This document shows, in pieces, positions 38,242-47,049 of a stretch of DNA of 64,000 nucleotides. The notes beneath the pieces were generated by a model that made no database searches, was not told where the DNA came from, and worked only from the letters and a program-made list of their open reading frames with translations. The position numbers and the translations under genes are program-made. The first letter of the stretch is position 1; each line of letters starts with the position of its first letter. The DNA comes from Acidobacteriota bacterium (GTDB lineage: Bacteria > Acidobacteriota > Blastocatellia > Pyrinomonadales > Pyrinomonadaceae), in contig JADJBB010000021.1 in the NCBI GenBank assembly GCA_016703965.1, forward strand, positions 620,001 to 684,000, written 5' to 3'.

Positions 38242-39365
38242 GCCGGCAGAGCATTGATCAATCTCTCAATATCCTCAGCGTTATTATAAAAATGTGGTGC
38301 GATCCGCAGGCGGTCCCCGCGCGGGCTGACGATGACGCCGACGGCTTCGAGTTCGGCCGCGATATGGTTTGACGGGATCCCGCCGCGATGTTTGATACAA
38401 ACGATGGCTGATCTTTCTTCCGCGGACCGCGAGCTGATGATGTCGTAGTTTTTGCTGGCGAGGCCGTCGCAAACGTAGTTGGATAATTGCTCTAAATACC
38501 GCTGAATATTAACGGCCCCGGCATCGTGAAGGAGTTTTAGACTCTGTTCTAAGCCATAGAACAGAGATGCCGGACCAGTCCCGCTTTCCCATGCGAGAGC
38601 GGTCGGTTTGAACGGTTGAGCACGGTCCTCAAAATCCCAAGGCGTTTCGACGCTGATCCAGCCGACAAGTGTTGGTTTGACGCGCTCACGTGCTCTGTCC
38701 GATAGATAGATATAACCGCAGCCCTCAGGAGCACACAGCCATTTGTGGCTTGCTCCGCACGAAGCATCCACGAACTGAGCCGGCAGGTCGAAGGGCATTT
38801 GTCCCAAACCCTGAATGATATCCACACAAAATAAAGCGTCCACCGCACGAGCTGCACGGCCGATGCGTTCCAGATCCGCTTTGAAACCGGACGCGAACTG
38901 GATAGCGGAGATGGCAACGACCTTGGTATGCGCATCGATCATCGCGATCATTGTGTCGACGTCGACGCGGCCGCCGATTTCCTCACACAGTCTTAATTCG
39001 ACGCCGTGATCATCGCGTATACTTCGCCAGGCGTAGAAATTCGCAGGAAACTCCCGGGCAAAACTGACTATGTTGTCACCCGCCTTCCAGGTTAGGCCGT
39101 TCGCGATCGACGCAAATCCATCCGACGTATTTCGCAAGAAAGCGACCTGCTCGGGGCGGACATTTAGCATCTCACTAATGATCGAGCGACATCTACCTTT
39201 GGTAGCGACCCATTCATTGAAGTTTACCGATCCGTTCGTTGCGACATCGGAGAGCTGCCAGTTGATCGCCTCGATAGCCGTGGTCGGTATCGGTGAAACG
39301 GCGGCACTGTTGAGGTAAGCGTATTTTTCCGTGGCCGGAAATAGTGAGCGGATAGCTGGGTTCAT
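38238..39365 (-). CDS. Class V PLP-dependent aminotransferase
   Basis: 375 residues from ATG 39365 (AAGGAAAT upstream; a longer frame to 39455 has no family sequence). It has the fold-type I class V pattern: YLNSAAVSPIPTTAIEAINW at the start, FLRNTSDGFASIANGL for phosphate binding, the PLP lysine in GASHKWLCAPEGCGYIYL, and WESGTGPASLFYGLEQSL. Relatives include cysteine desulfurases, isopenicillin-N epimerases and kynureninase-like enzymes. The lack of a conserved cysteine loop argues against a housekeeping desulfurase. The substrate is unknown. It shares a short divergent upstream region with signal peptidase I. Confidence 0.85.
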   Translation of the reverse strand: MNPAIRSLFPATEKYAYLNSAAVSPIPTTAIEAINWQLSDVATNGSVNFNEWVATKGRCRSIISEMLNVRPEQVAFLRNTSDGFASIANGLTWKAGDNIVSFAREFPANFYAWRSIRDDHGVELRLCEEIGGRVDVDTMIAMIDAHTKVVAISAIQFASGFKADLERIGRAARAVDALFCVDIIQGLGQMPFDLPAQFVDASCGASHKWLCAPEGCGYIYLSDRARERVKPTLVGWISVETPWDFEDRAQPFKPTALAWESGTGPASLFYGLEQSLKLLHDAGAVNIQRYLEQLSNYVCDGLASKNYDIISSRSAEERSAIVCIKHRGGIPSNHIAAELEAVGVIVSPRGDRLRIAPHFYNNAEDIERLINALPA

Positions 39366-39464
39366 GGCAAATTTCCTTTGACAAACTGAGTCGACAAGGC
39401 GGATTATAAAAGGTTGAGGGGCGAACCACCAATCGCCCGCGTGTAAAAGGCGCAATGCCGAATT

Positions 39465-40172
39465 ATGTTGGATCTACGGAAGAAAAATCAGGTTGAATTT
39501 GGACTCGTTTCGGTCTTTGACGACCGTGATATCGACGTCACCCATATCGCCAAAGAATCGCGTCAGGGGCTTTGGTCCGAAGGGTTTAAGCTGATCCGCG
39601 ATATATTCCTGATAATCATCGTCTTCATCTTGTTCGGAGTCTTTTTTGTGCAGCCGGTTGTTGTTGAGGGCACGTCGATGCTGCCGCAGCTCCATGATGG
39701 CGAACGCCTTTTGGTTAACAAGCTGGTTTACTACCGCATCCAGAGCGTAAGCTGGGGCCACATCGAACGTGGCGACATCGTTGTTTTTTGGTTCCCGAAC
39801 GATCCTGACAAATCTTATGTAAAGCGTGTCATCGGATTGCCAGGTGAGACGGTCGAACTGAGAAACGGGCGTGTCCTCGTGGACGGTAAGGAGCTGAACG
39901 AGGACTATCTCGACAAGGAATACACCCAGACAATGCCGCCGCCGATGGTGAAAAAGGTCGATGAGCATCACTACTTCGTTATGGGAGATAACCGCGATAA
40001 TTCGTCCGATTCCCGCTACTGGGGCCTCGTTCCCGAAAAATACATCTACGGCAAAGCCTTTTTCCGCTACTGGAAGCCATCAAATATCGGATTTCTCGAA
40101 CATGGCGAATACGAAAACGGCATCCCGCTAACACCGCCCGCAAAGAAAGAAACTCGTTTCGAAGAGAAGTAA
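39465..40172 (+). CDS. lepB: Signal peptidase I
   Basis: 235 residues. One membrane anchor lies at about 46-64 (DIFLIIIVFILFGVFF). The catalytic serine is Ser71 in EGTSMLPQ and the general-base lysine is Lys120 in SYVKRVIGLPGE; the conserved GDNRDNSSDSRYWG box follows. It removes signal peptides from Sec- and Tat-exported proteins at the outer face of the inner membrane, serving the many secreted proteins of this window. A cytosolic N-terminus of about 40 residues precedes the anchor. Starts at ATG 39465 or TTG 39468 are both possible. Confidence 0.93.
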   Translation: MLDLRKKNQVEFGLVSVFDDRDIDVTHIAKESRQGLWSEGFKLIRDIFLIIIVFILFGVFFVQPVVVEGTSMLPQLHDGERLLVNKLVYYRIQSVSWGHIERGDIVVFWFPNDPDKSYVKRVIGLPGETVELRNGRVLVDGKELNEDYLDKEYTQTMPPPMVKKVDEHHYFVMGDNRDNSSDSRYWGLVPEKYIYGKAFFRYWKPSNIGFLEHGEYENGIPLTPPAKKETRFEEK

Positions 40173-40259
40173 CTAAAGACTTTTAACAAAGGTCAGTTGA
40201 GCCACGATCACGCGGCGGTCAGTAGAAGAATTGCACAATTGCAGGCCTGATGTTATGAA

Positions 40260-40331
40260 GTTGATTCCATCGGAGTCGAGTGTTAGAAAACACTCAGAGT
40301 TTTGACAAGAAACTGACCCGATGGAATCAAC
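40260..40331 (+). ncRNA. Structured leader of the IS110 element, possible bridge RNA part
   Basis: GTTGATTCCATCGG (40260-40273) is perfectly complementary to 40318-40331, which contains the first ATG of the transposase. Inside is a second hairpin, GAGTGTT/AACACTC (40278-40295). IS110-group elements encode a bridge RNA in the non-coding left end. This structured 150-base region between lepB and the transposase is where it would lie, but the target and donor loops cannot be assigned by eye. Confidence 0.4.
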
Positions 40332-41370
40332 AATGACAGTATACATCGGGGTTGATTTTCACCCATACGAGCAGACGGTTGCTTATTGTGACGAGAGGGA
40401 TGGAGAGGTGCGGTATCGGCAGTTTCTGCATTCGGACAAGCAGTCTTTGAAGGCGTTTTATCGCAAGTTTGGAGACGAGGTGGTTGTCGGGGTAGAGGCG
40501 ACGGGTTGTTTGTGGTGGTTTGAAAAGCTGCTCTTTGAAAACGGAATAAAGGTAAAGATAGGTGATCCGAGGCTGATCAGGCGAGCTGCGTTGTCGCGAC
40601 ACAAGAACGACTTTCGTGATGCGGAGACGATCCTGGATCTCCTGGTGAACGGCTCGTTTCCCGAGATCACGCCGAGGAGCGAGCGGAGCCGCGAGATGCT
40701 CACGATGCTCAATCATCGGCATTTTCTGGTGAAGAAGCGTACATCGATCGCAAACACGCTACAGGCGTTCGCTCGATCGAAGGGGCTCGATAAGTTTCGG
40801 CTTCAGACACTTAAACGGCAGAAAGAGCTTCTCGATGCGGTTTCGACCGATATGGAGCGGCTCATCGTCATATCGCGGTTTTCTTTATACAACGAATTGT
40901 CTAAAGAGATAGCGGCCTTTGACGCGAAACTTGCGGAGGAGGCGGATAAAGATGCAAAGACGCGCCTTCTGATGACGCATCCGGGCATCGGAGTGGTCAC
41001 CGCTCTGGCACTCATTCACACACTAGGCGACGTCCGCCGCTTTCGACGCAAGGAAGAGGTAGTCGCGTTCGTAGGACTGGACCCGCTGGAGAAAAGCTCC
41101 GGCGAGAAGAGACGAATAGGCTCGATCAGCAAGCATGGCTCGCGACTCACGAGGCATCTGCTCGGTCAGGCCGCCCAGACGTGCCGCGATCATGGGATCA
41201 AGGCACATTACTTACAAGTTAGCCGTCGACGCGGCCGCCCGAAAGCAAAAGTCGCAGCGGCCCGCAAACTGCTCATCAACTGTTACGTCATGCTTCGTGA
41301 CAACATCAGCTACGAACAGTTTGCAACCGGCGGGGCGAAGTTGGCCTGTGCGAGGGGTCAGGAGAGGTGA
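40321..41370 (+). CDS. IS110-family transposase (DEDD recombinase)
   Basis: 349 residues. The N-terminal RuvC-like DEDD domain shows Asp12 (YIGVDFHP), Glu59 (VGVEATGCLWW), and Asp97 and Asp100 (RHKNDFRDAE). The C-terminal transposase_20 domain follows (MTHPGIGVVTALALIHTLGD, FVGLDPLEKSSGEKRRIG, SRLTRHLLGQAAQTCRD), including the conserved serine region. It is apparently full length and intact. ATG 40321 lies inside a hairpin; ATG 40333 is an alternative start. IS110 enzymes recombine DNA guided by a bridge RNA. Confidence 0.92.
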   Translation: MESTMTVYIGVDFHPYEQTVAYCDERDGEVRYRQFLHSDKQSLKAFYRKFGDEVVVGVEATGCLWWFEKLLFENGIKVKIGDPRLIRRAALSRHKNDFRDAETILDLLVNGSFPEITPRSERSREMLTMLNHRHFLVKKRTSIANTLQAFARSKGLDKFRLQTLKRQKELLDAVSTDMERLIVISRFSLYNELSKEIAAFDAKLAEEADKDAKTRLLMTHPGIGVVTALALIHTLGDVRRFRRKEEVVAFVGLDPLEKSSGEKRRIGSISKHGSRLTRHLLGQAAQTCRDHGIKAHYLQVSRRRGRPKAKVAAARKLLINCYVMLRDNISYEQFATGGAKLACARGQER

Positions 41371-41545
41371 AGAGAAATCTTCAGTCTCTGAAGGTCTGAT
41401 GGCACGGCCAGCCATCTCGATAAAGCGTCGGGATGAGCCGATCTAGTTTCATGTAGCCAGTTAAATCTGTGCACGAATAGATGATGGCACTCGCCACAAA
41501 CGGCGGTGCGAACTGAAAGTAAATCTAACAATAAAAGGAGGCGGG

Positions 41546-41944
41546 TTGGTTATTGTCGAAACGAACATGACTTCGAATCACACCAAAACTCGGTGCGACC
41601 GACGAAGTGCGCTTGACTCATGGCTTAACTTCATAGATGACCCTGTTTTCCCCTTTTCCCCGTACTCGAAAAGTCTTAAGATCGAAGCGATCGAGACTGC
41701 CGCTCAGAGAGTTTTGGATGCGCGTGCCGGGTTTCCAAATAGTTCGCTCGCCGATCTCTACGACCCGCTGACAATGCCGCCCACGCTGGTGAAGGCCCAC
41801 AACGACCTCGACCGCGCCGTCGACCTCGCCCGCCGCCCCCAACCCTTCACCACCGAAGCCGGCCGCATGGTCTTCCTCTTCGAACTGTATGAGAAATACA
41901 CGGCTGGGCTGTTTGTGGAACCGAAGAAAAGGAAAAGATCCTGA
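41546..41944 (+). pseudogene. C-terminal remnant of a DNA adenine methyltransferase (type II restriction-modification-like)
   Basis: 132 residues from a TTG with AAGGAG upstream. From about residue 48 it matches the end of large class I SAM-dependent DNA methyltransferases of the MmeI/type IIL-like kind: EAIETAAQRVLDARAGFPNS, SLADLYDPLTMPPTLVKAHN, DLDRAVDLARRPQPF and VFLFELYEKYTAG. The full proteins are about 900 residues, so the catalytic and nuclease parts are missing. The remnant begins just after the IS110 transposase, suggesting that insertion or deletion around the IS removed the rest. The first 45 or so residues are not recognised. Because a good ribosome binding site is present, a short protein could still be made. 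Confidence 0.65.
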
Positions 41945-42118
41945 CTGGAGTGGCGAGCATCCTTGCTTGCCACACCGGTGTTGAGCGGCGGAGATCAAAC
42001 CCAGGTTGAGAACGATCACACCCCTTACACTGCGAAAGCCGCAGTACGGCAAGAAGGGATGGTACTGGCAAAAAATACTTGCCAGTGTTGCGAAACGCAA
42101 CCGTGCCGCTCCAGTCGG
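41943..42118. repeat. REP-like element bounded by ACTGGAGTGGC / GCCGCTCCAGT
   Basis: The outer ends (ACTGGAGTGGC at 41944 and GCCGCTCCAGTC near 42108) are complementary, and inside are GGCGAGCATCCTTGCTTGCC-like and CTTGCCAGT hairpins. It is the largest member of the 17801-type family. It starts at the stop codon of the methyltransferase remnant. Confidence 0.65.
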
Positions 42119-42273
42119 GCTTGGGCCTCTCGGGAAAAAATATCTTGACTTTTGGGATAATTTGTGCTATCGTTGCAACATTGTTGCGTTCCGAAACGTA
42201 TTAATAGCGGATGCACGAGGATCTTTGATAAGTTTTATAAAGCATCGTAAAAATACTCGCTTGGGTTAAAAAT

Positions 42274-42502
42274 GTAAGCCATCCCACTTTGGCATTAGCA
42301 TTTTTCGTAAATGGGATGAATTTTGGCTGTAAAGTGTTTGATATCAGCAGATTAACCCGTCCCATTTTTGCGCACCTAAGTGGGATATGTGAGCCCGCCT
42401 CACTTCTGTGTGCTGTTTTTCGCAAATGAGACGATTTTTGACGGTAAAACGTTGGAAACACGATATTTAAGCCGTCTCACTTTGTCCACGAAAGTGAGAC
42501 GG
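42274..42502. repeat. Two tandem ~113-bp hairpin elements with matching stem changes
   Basis: Copy A (42274-42386) and copy B (42389-42502) align along their whole length. Each has four stem modules, alternating forward and reverse: A at 42281, 42309, 42358 and 42378; B at 42397, 42424, 42473 and 42491. In A all four modules carry CCCA/TGGG; in B all four carry CTCA/TGAG, so pairing is kept in both. They fill the 42119-42652 gap upstream of carA, where no gene is seen. Confidence 0.7.
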
Positions 42503-42652
42503 TGTTGGAAATGCAAATTGAACGATCTCTGGTCATGCGAACCACTGAAAAGGCTCTGATTGAACAAGGGCGAAGAGCTCAGTTTGTGTGAAACGCCCTC
42601 GCTGACGCGTGGGCTTCTGCAAAATGGAACAATGCGGTAAAATCTAGGGTTT

Positions 42653-43750
42653 ATGAGTAAGGCGATCTTGGTTCTTGAGGACGGGCGGACTTTTTCAGGC
42701 GTTTCTTTTGGGGCGGACGGCGAAGCGTTTGGCGAGATGGTGTTCAACACCTCGATGTCCGGTTATCAGGAGATACTGACCGACCCAAGCTACGCCGGGC
42801 AGATCGTCTGCATGACGTATCCGCTGATCGGCAACTACGGTACCAACGCCGAAGACGTCGAATCACGCCGCCCTTGGGTGGAGGGTTTTGTTGTCCGGGA
42901 AGCGAGCCGCATCGCGTCGAATTTTCGCTCGACAATGTCGCTGCAGGATTACTTAAAGCAAAATAACATCGTCGGCATTGAGCATATCGATACGCGTGCC
43001 CTAGTCCGCCACATTCGCGACAAGGGAGCGATGCGCAGCGTGATCTCCACCGTCGATCTCGACCCTCAGTCGCTTCTCAACAAAGTCCTCGCCTCACCCG
43101 AGATGGCTAACCGCGAACTAGCCAGTGCTGTCACGGCTCACGAAGAATACGATTATCCAGCTGCTGACGAAGAGAAATACCATATCGTCGCCTACGATTT
43201 TGGCGTTAAAACTAACAGCCTGCGGGAATTTGCCAAGTTCGGCTGCCGGATTACGGTTGTGCCGTCGGAAACGACCGCAGACGAGGTAATGGCTCTAAAA
43301 CCTGACGGCGTTTTTCTTTCAAATGGCCCCGGCGATCCGGCATCGATGACGTCAGTGGTCGCGGAGATCAAAAAGCTGGTCGCCTCACAAAAACCAATGT
43401 TCGGCATTTGCCTCGGTCACCAACTGATCGGCGAGGCATTTGGCGGATCGACTTACAAACTAAAATTCGGCCACCGCGGCGGCAACCAGCCGATCAAGGA
43501 CCTGACTACGGGCAAGATCGAGATCACCGCCCACAATCACGGTTTCGCGGTCGATGCCGACAGCCTGCCGGCGGACGTCGAGGTCACGCACATCAACCTC
43601 AACGACCACACGGTTGCCGGCCTACGCCACAAAACCCTGCCGGTTTTCAGCGTCCAGTACCATCCCGAATCAGCTCCCGGGCCGCATGATTCTGAGTATT
43701 TGTTTCAGAGATTCATTGATCTTATGAATGTTTCAGGAGCCCGAACGTAA
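42653..43750 (+). CDS. carA: Carbamoyl-phosphate synthase small subunit
   Basis: 365 residues. The N-terminal CPSase small-chain domain (AILVLEDGRTFSGVSFGADG, GYQEILTDPSYAGQIVCMTY, RHIRDKGAMRSVIST) is followed by a class I glutamine amidotransferase domain with the nucleophile cysteine in MFGICLGHQL and the His-Glu pair in VQYHPESAPGPHDS. It releases ammonia from glutamine and channels it to CarB for carbamoyl phosphate, used for pyrimidines and arginine. carB is not adjacent: the next gene is on the other strand. Upstream lies the tandem hairpin element at 42274-42502, which could affect its expression. Confidence 0.95.
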   Translation: MSKAILVLEDGRTFSGVSFGADGEAFGEMVFNTSMSGYQEILTDPSYAGQIVCMTYPLIGNYGTNAEDVESRRPWVEGFVVREASRIASNFRSTMSLQDYLKQNNIVGIEHIDTRALVRHIRDKGAMRSVISTVDLDPQSLLNKVLASPEMANRELASAVTAHEEYDYPAADEEKYHIVAYDFGVKTNSLREFAKFGCRITVVPSETTADEVMALKPDGVFLSNGPGDPASMTSVVAEIKKLVASQKPMFGICLGHQLIGEAFGGSTYKLKFGHRGGNQPIKDLTTGKIEITAHNHGFAVDADSLPADVEVTHINLNDHTVAGLRHKTLPVFSVQYHPESAPGPHDSEYLFQRFIDLMNVSGART

Positions 43751-43819
43751 TTATCGCAAAGCCGCCACGAGCCAAGGAGTTCATCGAGCCGTTCCTTCAT
43801 CTGGCTGCACCAGGAATGA

Positions 43820-44533
43820 TCAACCCAACCCCAAGCGGTTCGTCGCTTCTTCGTCAAACTTGTCGGCATCGACTTCCTCGAGGCTGTAACGCATTTTCTG
43901 GACAGTCGTAGTCTTCGTCGTGGTTTTCTTGCCTTTGCCGGTCGTGGTGATCCGTTTGCCGGTGAGGTAATTCGTACTTTCCGACGAAACTTCGCCATTC
44001 GCACGGTCGCGGCTCGTGTAATCAAAGCCGATCAGGATAAACATCGAGGGCTGCTCGTCATATCTAAACCGATATGTAGTCTCGGTCACCTCGCGAGAAC
44101 CACGGTCTTGGTCAACGATGAGAACGCCTTTCTCGATCTTCACGTTCGCGGGAGCATCAACTACCCCGTAAAACGCACCGCCGCAAGACGTACATTGCAG
44201 CAGTTTGTCTGAGACAGCAGCCCGCGTAAGTTTACCGTCATTGTTGGCAAAAACGAGAACAAGCGCACGGTTACGGTCCGCGGGTTCATCGGGCGTCGAC
44301 TTAATGTCTTCGATCAGCTTTAACGCATGATCCGCGATGCCATCGCCATTTAGGTCGCCAGAGACATTTTCCTCGATCTTCCAACCTTTGGGAACAAAAT
44401 CCCCGACCTTATCACCCGCCTTCGCGATCGCATCGATCTTGATACCGGGGCGTTCATCCTGGGCCGACGCCGATAGTTGTAATGCTGTTAAGAAAATGAA
44501 AGCGAGAGCGACGGTGCTGAGTACATTTTTCAT
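43820..44533 (-). CDS. Unknown secreted protein with an EF-hand-like segment
   Basis: 237 residues with a clear signal peptide (to about 24, LSASAQ). The N-terminal half contains GDLNGDGIADHALKLIED, an EF-hand-like DxNxDGxxD calcium loop as seen in FG-GAP/VCBS-type proteins. The middle has two cysteines in LLQCTSCGGAF, possibly disulfide-linked. The C-terminus is Thr/Lys-rich (KRITTTGKGKKTTTKTTTVQ), ending in a short acidic helix. It is probably periplasmic or outer-surface. No enzyme family is recognised. It converges with carA across a 69-base gap. Confidence 0.7.
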   Translation of the reverse strand: MKNVLSTVALAFIFLTALQLSASAQDERPGIKIDAIAKAGDKVGDFVPKGWKIEENVSGDLNGDGIADHALKLIEDIKSTPDEPADRNRALVLVFANNDGKLTRAAVSDKLLQCTSCGGAFYGVVDAPANVKIEKGVLIVDQDRGSREVTETTYRFRYDEQPSMFILIGFDYTSRDRANGEVSSESTNYLTGKRITTTGKGKKTTTKTTTVQKMRYSLEEVDADKFDEEATNRLGLG

Positions 44534-44714
44534 AATATAACTAAATCTCTCTTTAAATTACCTTTTTGGTTAAAATGCACGGCCGTGTGGCCAGCATTGA
44601 TGAAGGGACGTAAATAATCTTCGGAAAACTTTAGCATGAAGTTGCTGTCGTGTGAAGATACCTCACTCGCAGCACGGTTTTTGTGATACCTAAGATCGTA
44701 AATTGGTATGCCTA

Positions 44715-44755
44715 AAAACCATCGGGCCACTTGTCAGTAGTTCTGACAGTGGCCC
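44715..44755 (-). terminator. Terminator of the pyrophosphatase gene
   Basis: GGGCCACTTGTCAG (44724-44737) pairs with CTGACAGTGGCCC (44743-44755), one base bulged. On the minus strand a GGTTTTTAGG tract follows. The remaining 44534-44714 spacer shows no gene. Confidence 0.7.
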
Positions 44756-44788
44756 AATAGTCTTAATAATCGTCCAGAACGCGAGGAT

Positions 44789-46918
44789 CTATCTCGAAAT
44801 TCCGGAAATGAAAGGTGCGATGACCAACGACACAATTGACATCAGCTTGATCAGGATGTTCATCGAGGGACCCGATGTGTCTTTGAACGGATCACCGACC
44901 GTGTCTCCTGTAACAGATGCTTTGTGGGGCTCCGATCCTTTGTAGTACATCTCTCCGTTTATCTCGACGCCTTTTTCAAACGACTTTTTCGCATTGTCCC
45001 ATGCACCGCCGGCATTTGACTGGAAGATCCCCATCAGAACTCCGGATACGGTGACACCCGCGAGCAAGCCGCCCAGAACCTCGGGCCCGAATGTAAACCC
45101 GACGAGAACCGGAGTGATCAGAGCGATGGCTCCCGGCATCATCATTTGTCTGATCGATGCGTTGGTTGAAATGGCAACGCATTTTTCGTATTCCGGCTTA
45201 GCTTTGTGCTCCATAATGCCCGGAATCTCGCGGAACTGGCGGCGAACTTCTTCAACCATTTCCATCGCGGCCTTACCAACCGCCTGGATGCACAACGCCG
45301 AAAAGATGAACGGGATCATTCCACCGACAAACAGGCCGGCGAGGACGTTCGCTTTGTAGATGTCGATACGGTCGATGCCGGCCATTCCGACGAAAGCTGC
45401 GAACAAAGCGAGCGATGTCAGGGCTGCTGATGCGATCGCAAAGCCCTTTCCGGTTGCGGCCGTTGTATTTCCGACTGCATCGAGATTGTCCGTTCTTTCG
45501 CGTACCTCAGGCGGCAGCTGGCTCATTTCCGCGATACCGCCGGCGTTGTCGGCGATCGGGCCAAAGGCATCGATCGCGAGCTGCATGGCTGTTGTCGCCA
45601 TCATGCCGGCAGCGGCAATAGCCACACCATACAAACCTGCAAAATAGTATGAAGCGATGATACCGCCGGCGAGCGTCAGTACGGGGATGACCGTCGACTT
45701 CATGCCGACCGACAAGCCGCCGATGATATTTGTCGCGTGCCCGGTTGAGGATTGGCGAACGATCGACAGCACCGGCTTTTTGCCCATGGCGGTGAAATAT
45801 TCAGTAACGATACTCATGATCGCACCGACAATGCTGCCGACGACGATAGCACCGAATACACCGTTTCGGGTGAAAGCGGCTCCACGAGCCGGGTTGGACC
45901 ACGTCAAGTTTTCGGGCAGCATCCACATCACAACGAAATACGAAGCGATGACCGTTAGCACGATCGACGACCAATTGCCGATATTCAGAGCATTTTGGAC
46001 GCTGGATTTATCGTCCTTGATCGTGACCAGTGCGCAGCCGGCGATCGAAAAAACGATGCCGAGACCGCAGATAACCATCGGCAACAGGATCGGCGACATG
46101 CCGCCGAATGAATCCACTACCTTGATCTCTTGTCCCAAAACCATGGTTGCAAGGATCGTCGCGACGTACGAACCGAAAAGATCGGCTCCCATACCGGCAA
46201 CGTCGCCCACGTTATCGCCGACGTTATCGGCTATGGTCGCAGGGTTACGAACGTCGTCCTCGGGAATTCCCGCCTCGACCTTACCAACCAGGTCGGCCCC
46301 GACGTCGGCCGCTTTGGTATAAATACCACCGCCGACGCGTGCAAAGAGTGCGATCGACTCAGCTCCGAGCGAGAAACCGGTCAACACCTCGATCGCTGTC
46401 TTTACTTGATTTGCTCCCAGGCCCGCGAACAGTGCGAGGAAGGCAATGAACAGGCCGCCCAGTCCAAAAACCGCCAGGCCGGCAACGCCGAGGCCCATCA
46501 CCGTTCCGCCGGTGAATGAGACTTTCAGTGCCTGTTTGAGGCTTGTGCGGGCAGCTTGGGTCGTGCGGACGTTTGCCTTGGTCGCGACCTTCATCCCGAT
46601 GTAGCCCGCGGTCGCGGAGAAAACCGCACCGATTATAAAGGCGATCGAAATGACCCAGCTCGAGTGGATCTCTTTGCCGTTTACCTCATGGATCGTTCCG
46701 GAATAAGCGAGCAGTACGGCGGTGAATAGAACAAAGACGCTGAGCACTCGCCATTCGGCCTTCAAAAACGCCATCGCTCCGTCGGCAATATAGCCGGCGA
46801 GCTCCTGCATGTTCGGGTCACCCGCATCCTGCTTACTGACCCATGCCGACTTGATCGCCATCACGATCAACCCCAAAACTCCCAACGCGGGCACTAAATA
46901 AATCACGTAACTGTTCAT
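44789..46918 (-). CDS. hppA: Membrane-bound ion-translocating pyrophosphatase
   Basis: 709 residues, about 16 membrane helices. The substrate-binding acidic motifs are intact: GGGIYTKAADVGADLVGKVE, DNVGDNVGDVAGMGADLFGS and DAFGPIADNAGGIAEM. The sequence GNTTAATGKGFAIASAALTS has alanine at the position that is lysine in potassium-independent enzymes, so this is a potassium-dependent type. It hydrolyses pyrophosphate and pumps protons or sodium ions out of the cytosol; which ion cannot be decided here. It is monocistronic with a terminator, and has no clear ribosome binding site before the ATG. Confidence 0.95.
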   Translation of the reverse strand: MNSYVIYLVPALGVLGLIVMAIKSAWVSKQDAGDPNMQELAGYIADGAMAFLKAEWRVLSVFVLFTAVLLAYSGTIHEVNGKEIHSSWVISIAFIIGAVFSATAGYIGMKVATKANVRTTQAARTSLKQALKVSFTGGTVMGLGVAGLAVFGLGGLFIAFLALFAGLGANQVKTAIEVLTGFSLGAESIALFARVGGGIYTKAADVGADLVGKVEAGIPEDDVRNPATIADNVGDNVGDVAGMGADLFGSYVATILATMVLGQEIKVVDSFGGMSPILLPMVICGLGIVFSIAGCALVTIKDDKSSVQNALNIGNWSSIVLTVIASYFVVMWMLPENLTWSNPARGAAFTRNGVFGAIVVGSIVGAIMSIVTEYFTAMGKKPVLSIVRQSSTGHATNIIGGLSVGMKSTVIPVLTLAGGIIASYYFAGLYGVAIAAAGMMATTAMQLAIDAFGPIADNAGGIAEMSQLPPEVRERTDNLDAVGNTTAATGKGFAIASAALTSLALFAAFVGMAGIDRIDIYKANVLAGLFVGGMIPFIFSALCIQAVGKAAMEMVEEVRRQFREIPGIMEHKAKPEYEKCVAISTNASIRQMMMPGAIALITPVLVGFTFGPEVLGGLLAGVTVSGVLMGIFQSNAGGAWDNAKKSFEKGVEINGEMYYKGSEPHKASVTGDTVGDPFKDTSGPSMNILIKLMSIVSLVIAPFISGISR

Positions 46919-47049
46919 ATTGTGTTGTTATCTTTGTCCGAACGGCCACCGACAGGTGAACGTACGGTATCGGTGCACTCGTAAATATCAAAATTATCGA
47001 TTATGTAGCAATTCGATGATTAAATCAATCGCAACTGGCGTCCGATCCG

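Larger units (their letters stand above)
40260..41370 (+). mobile_element. IS110-family insertion sequence (edges uncertain)
   Basis: The element is defined by its transposase and its structured left leader. True ends were not found: IS110 elements lack conventional terminal inverted repeats, and non-coding DNA continues to about 41535 on the right. A remnant of a DNA methyltransferase gene begins 175 bases after the transposase. Confidence 0.7.

Noticed and set aside
42274..42502. Possible CRISPR array
   Set aside because: The units are hairpins with no constant direct repeat and variable spacer pattern, and no cas gene is present in the window.
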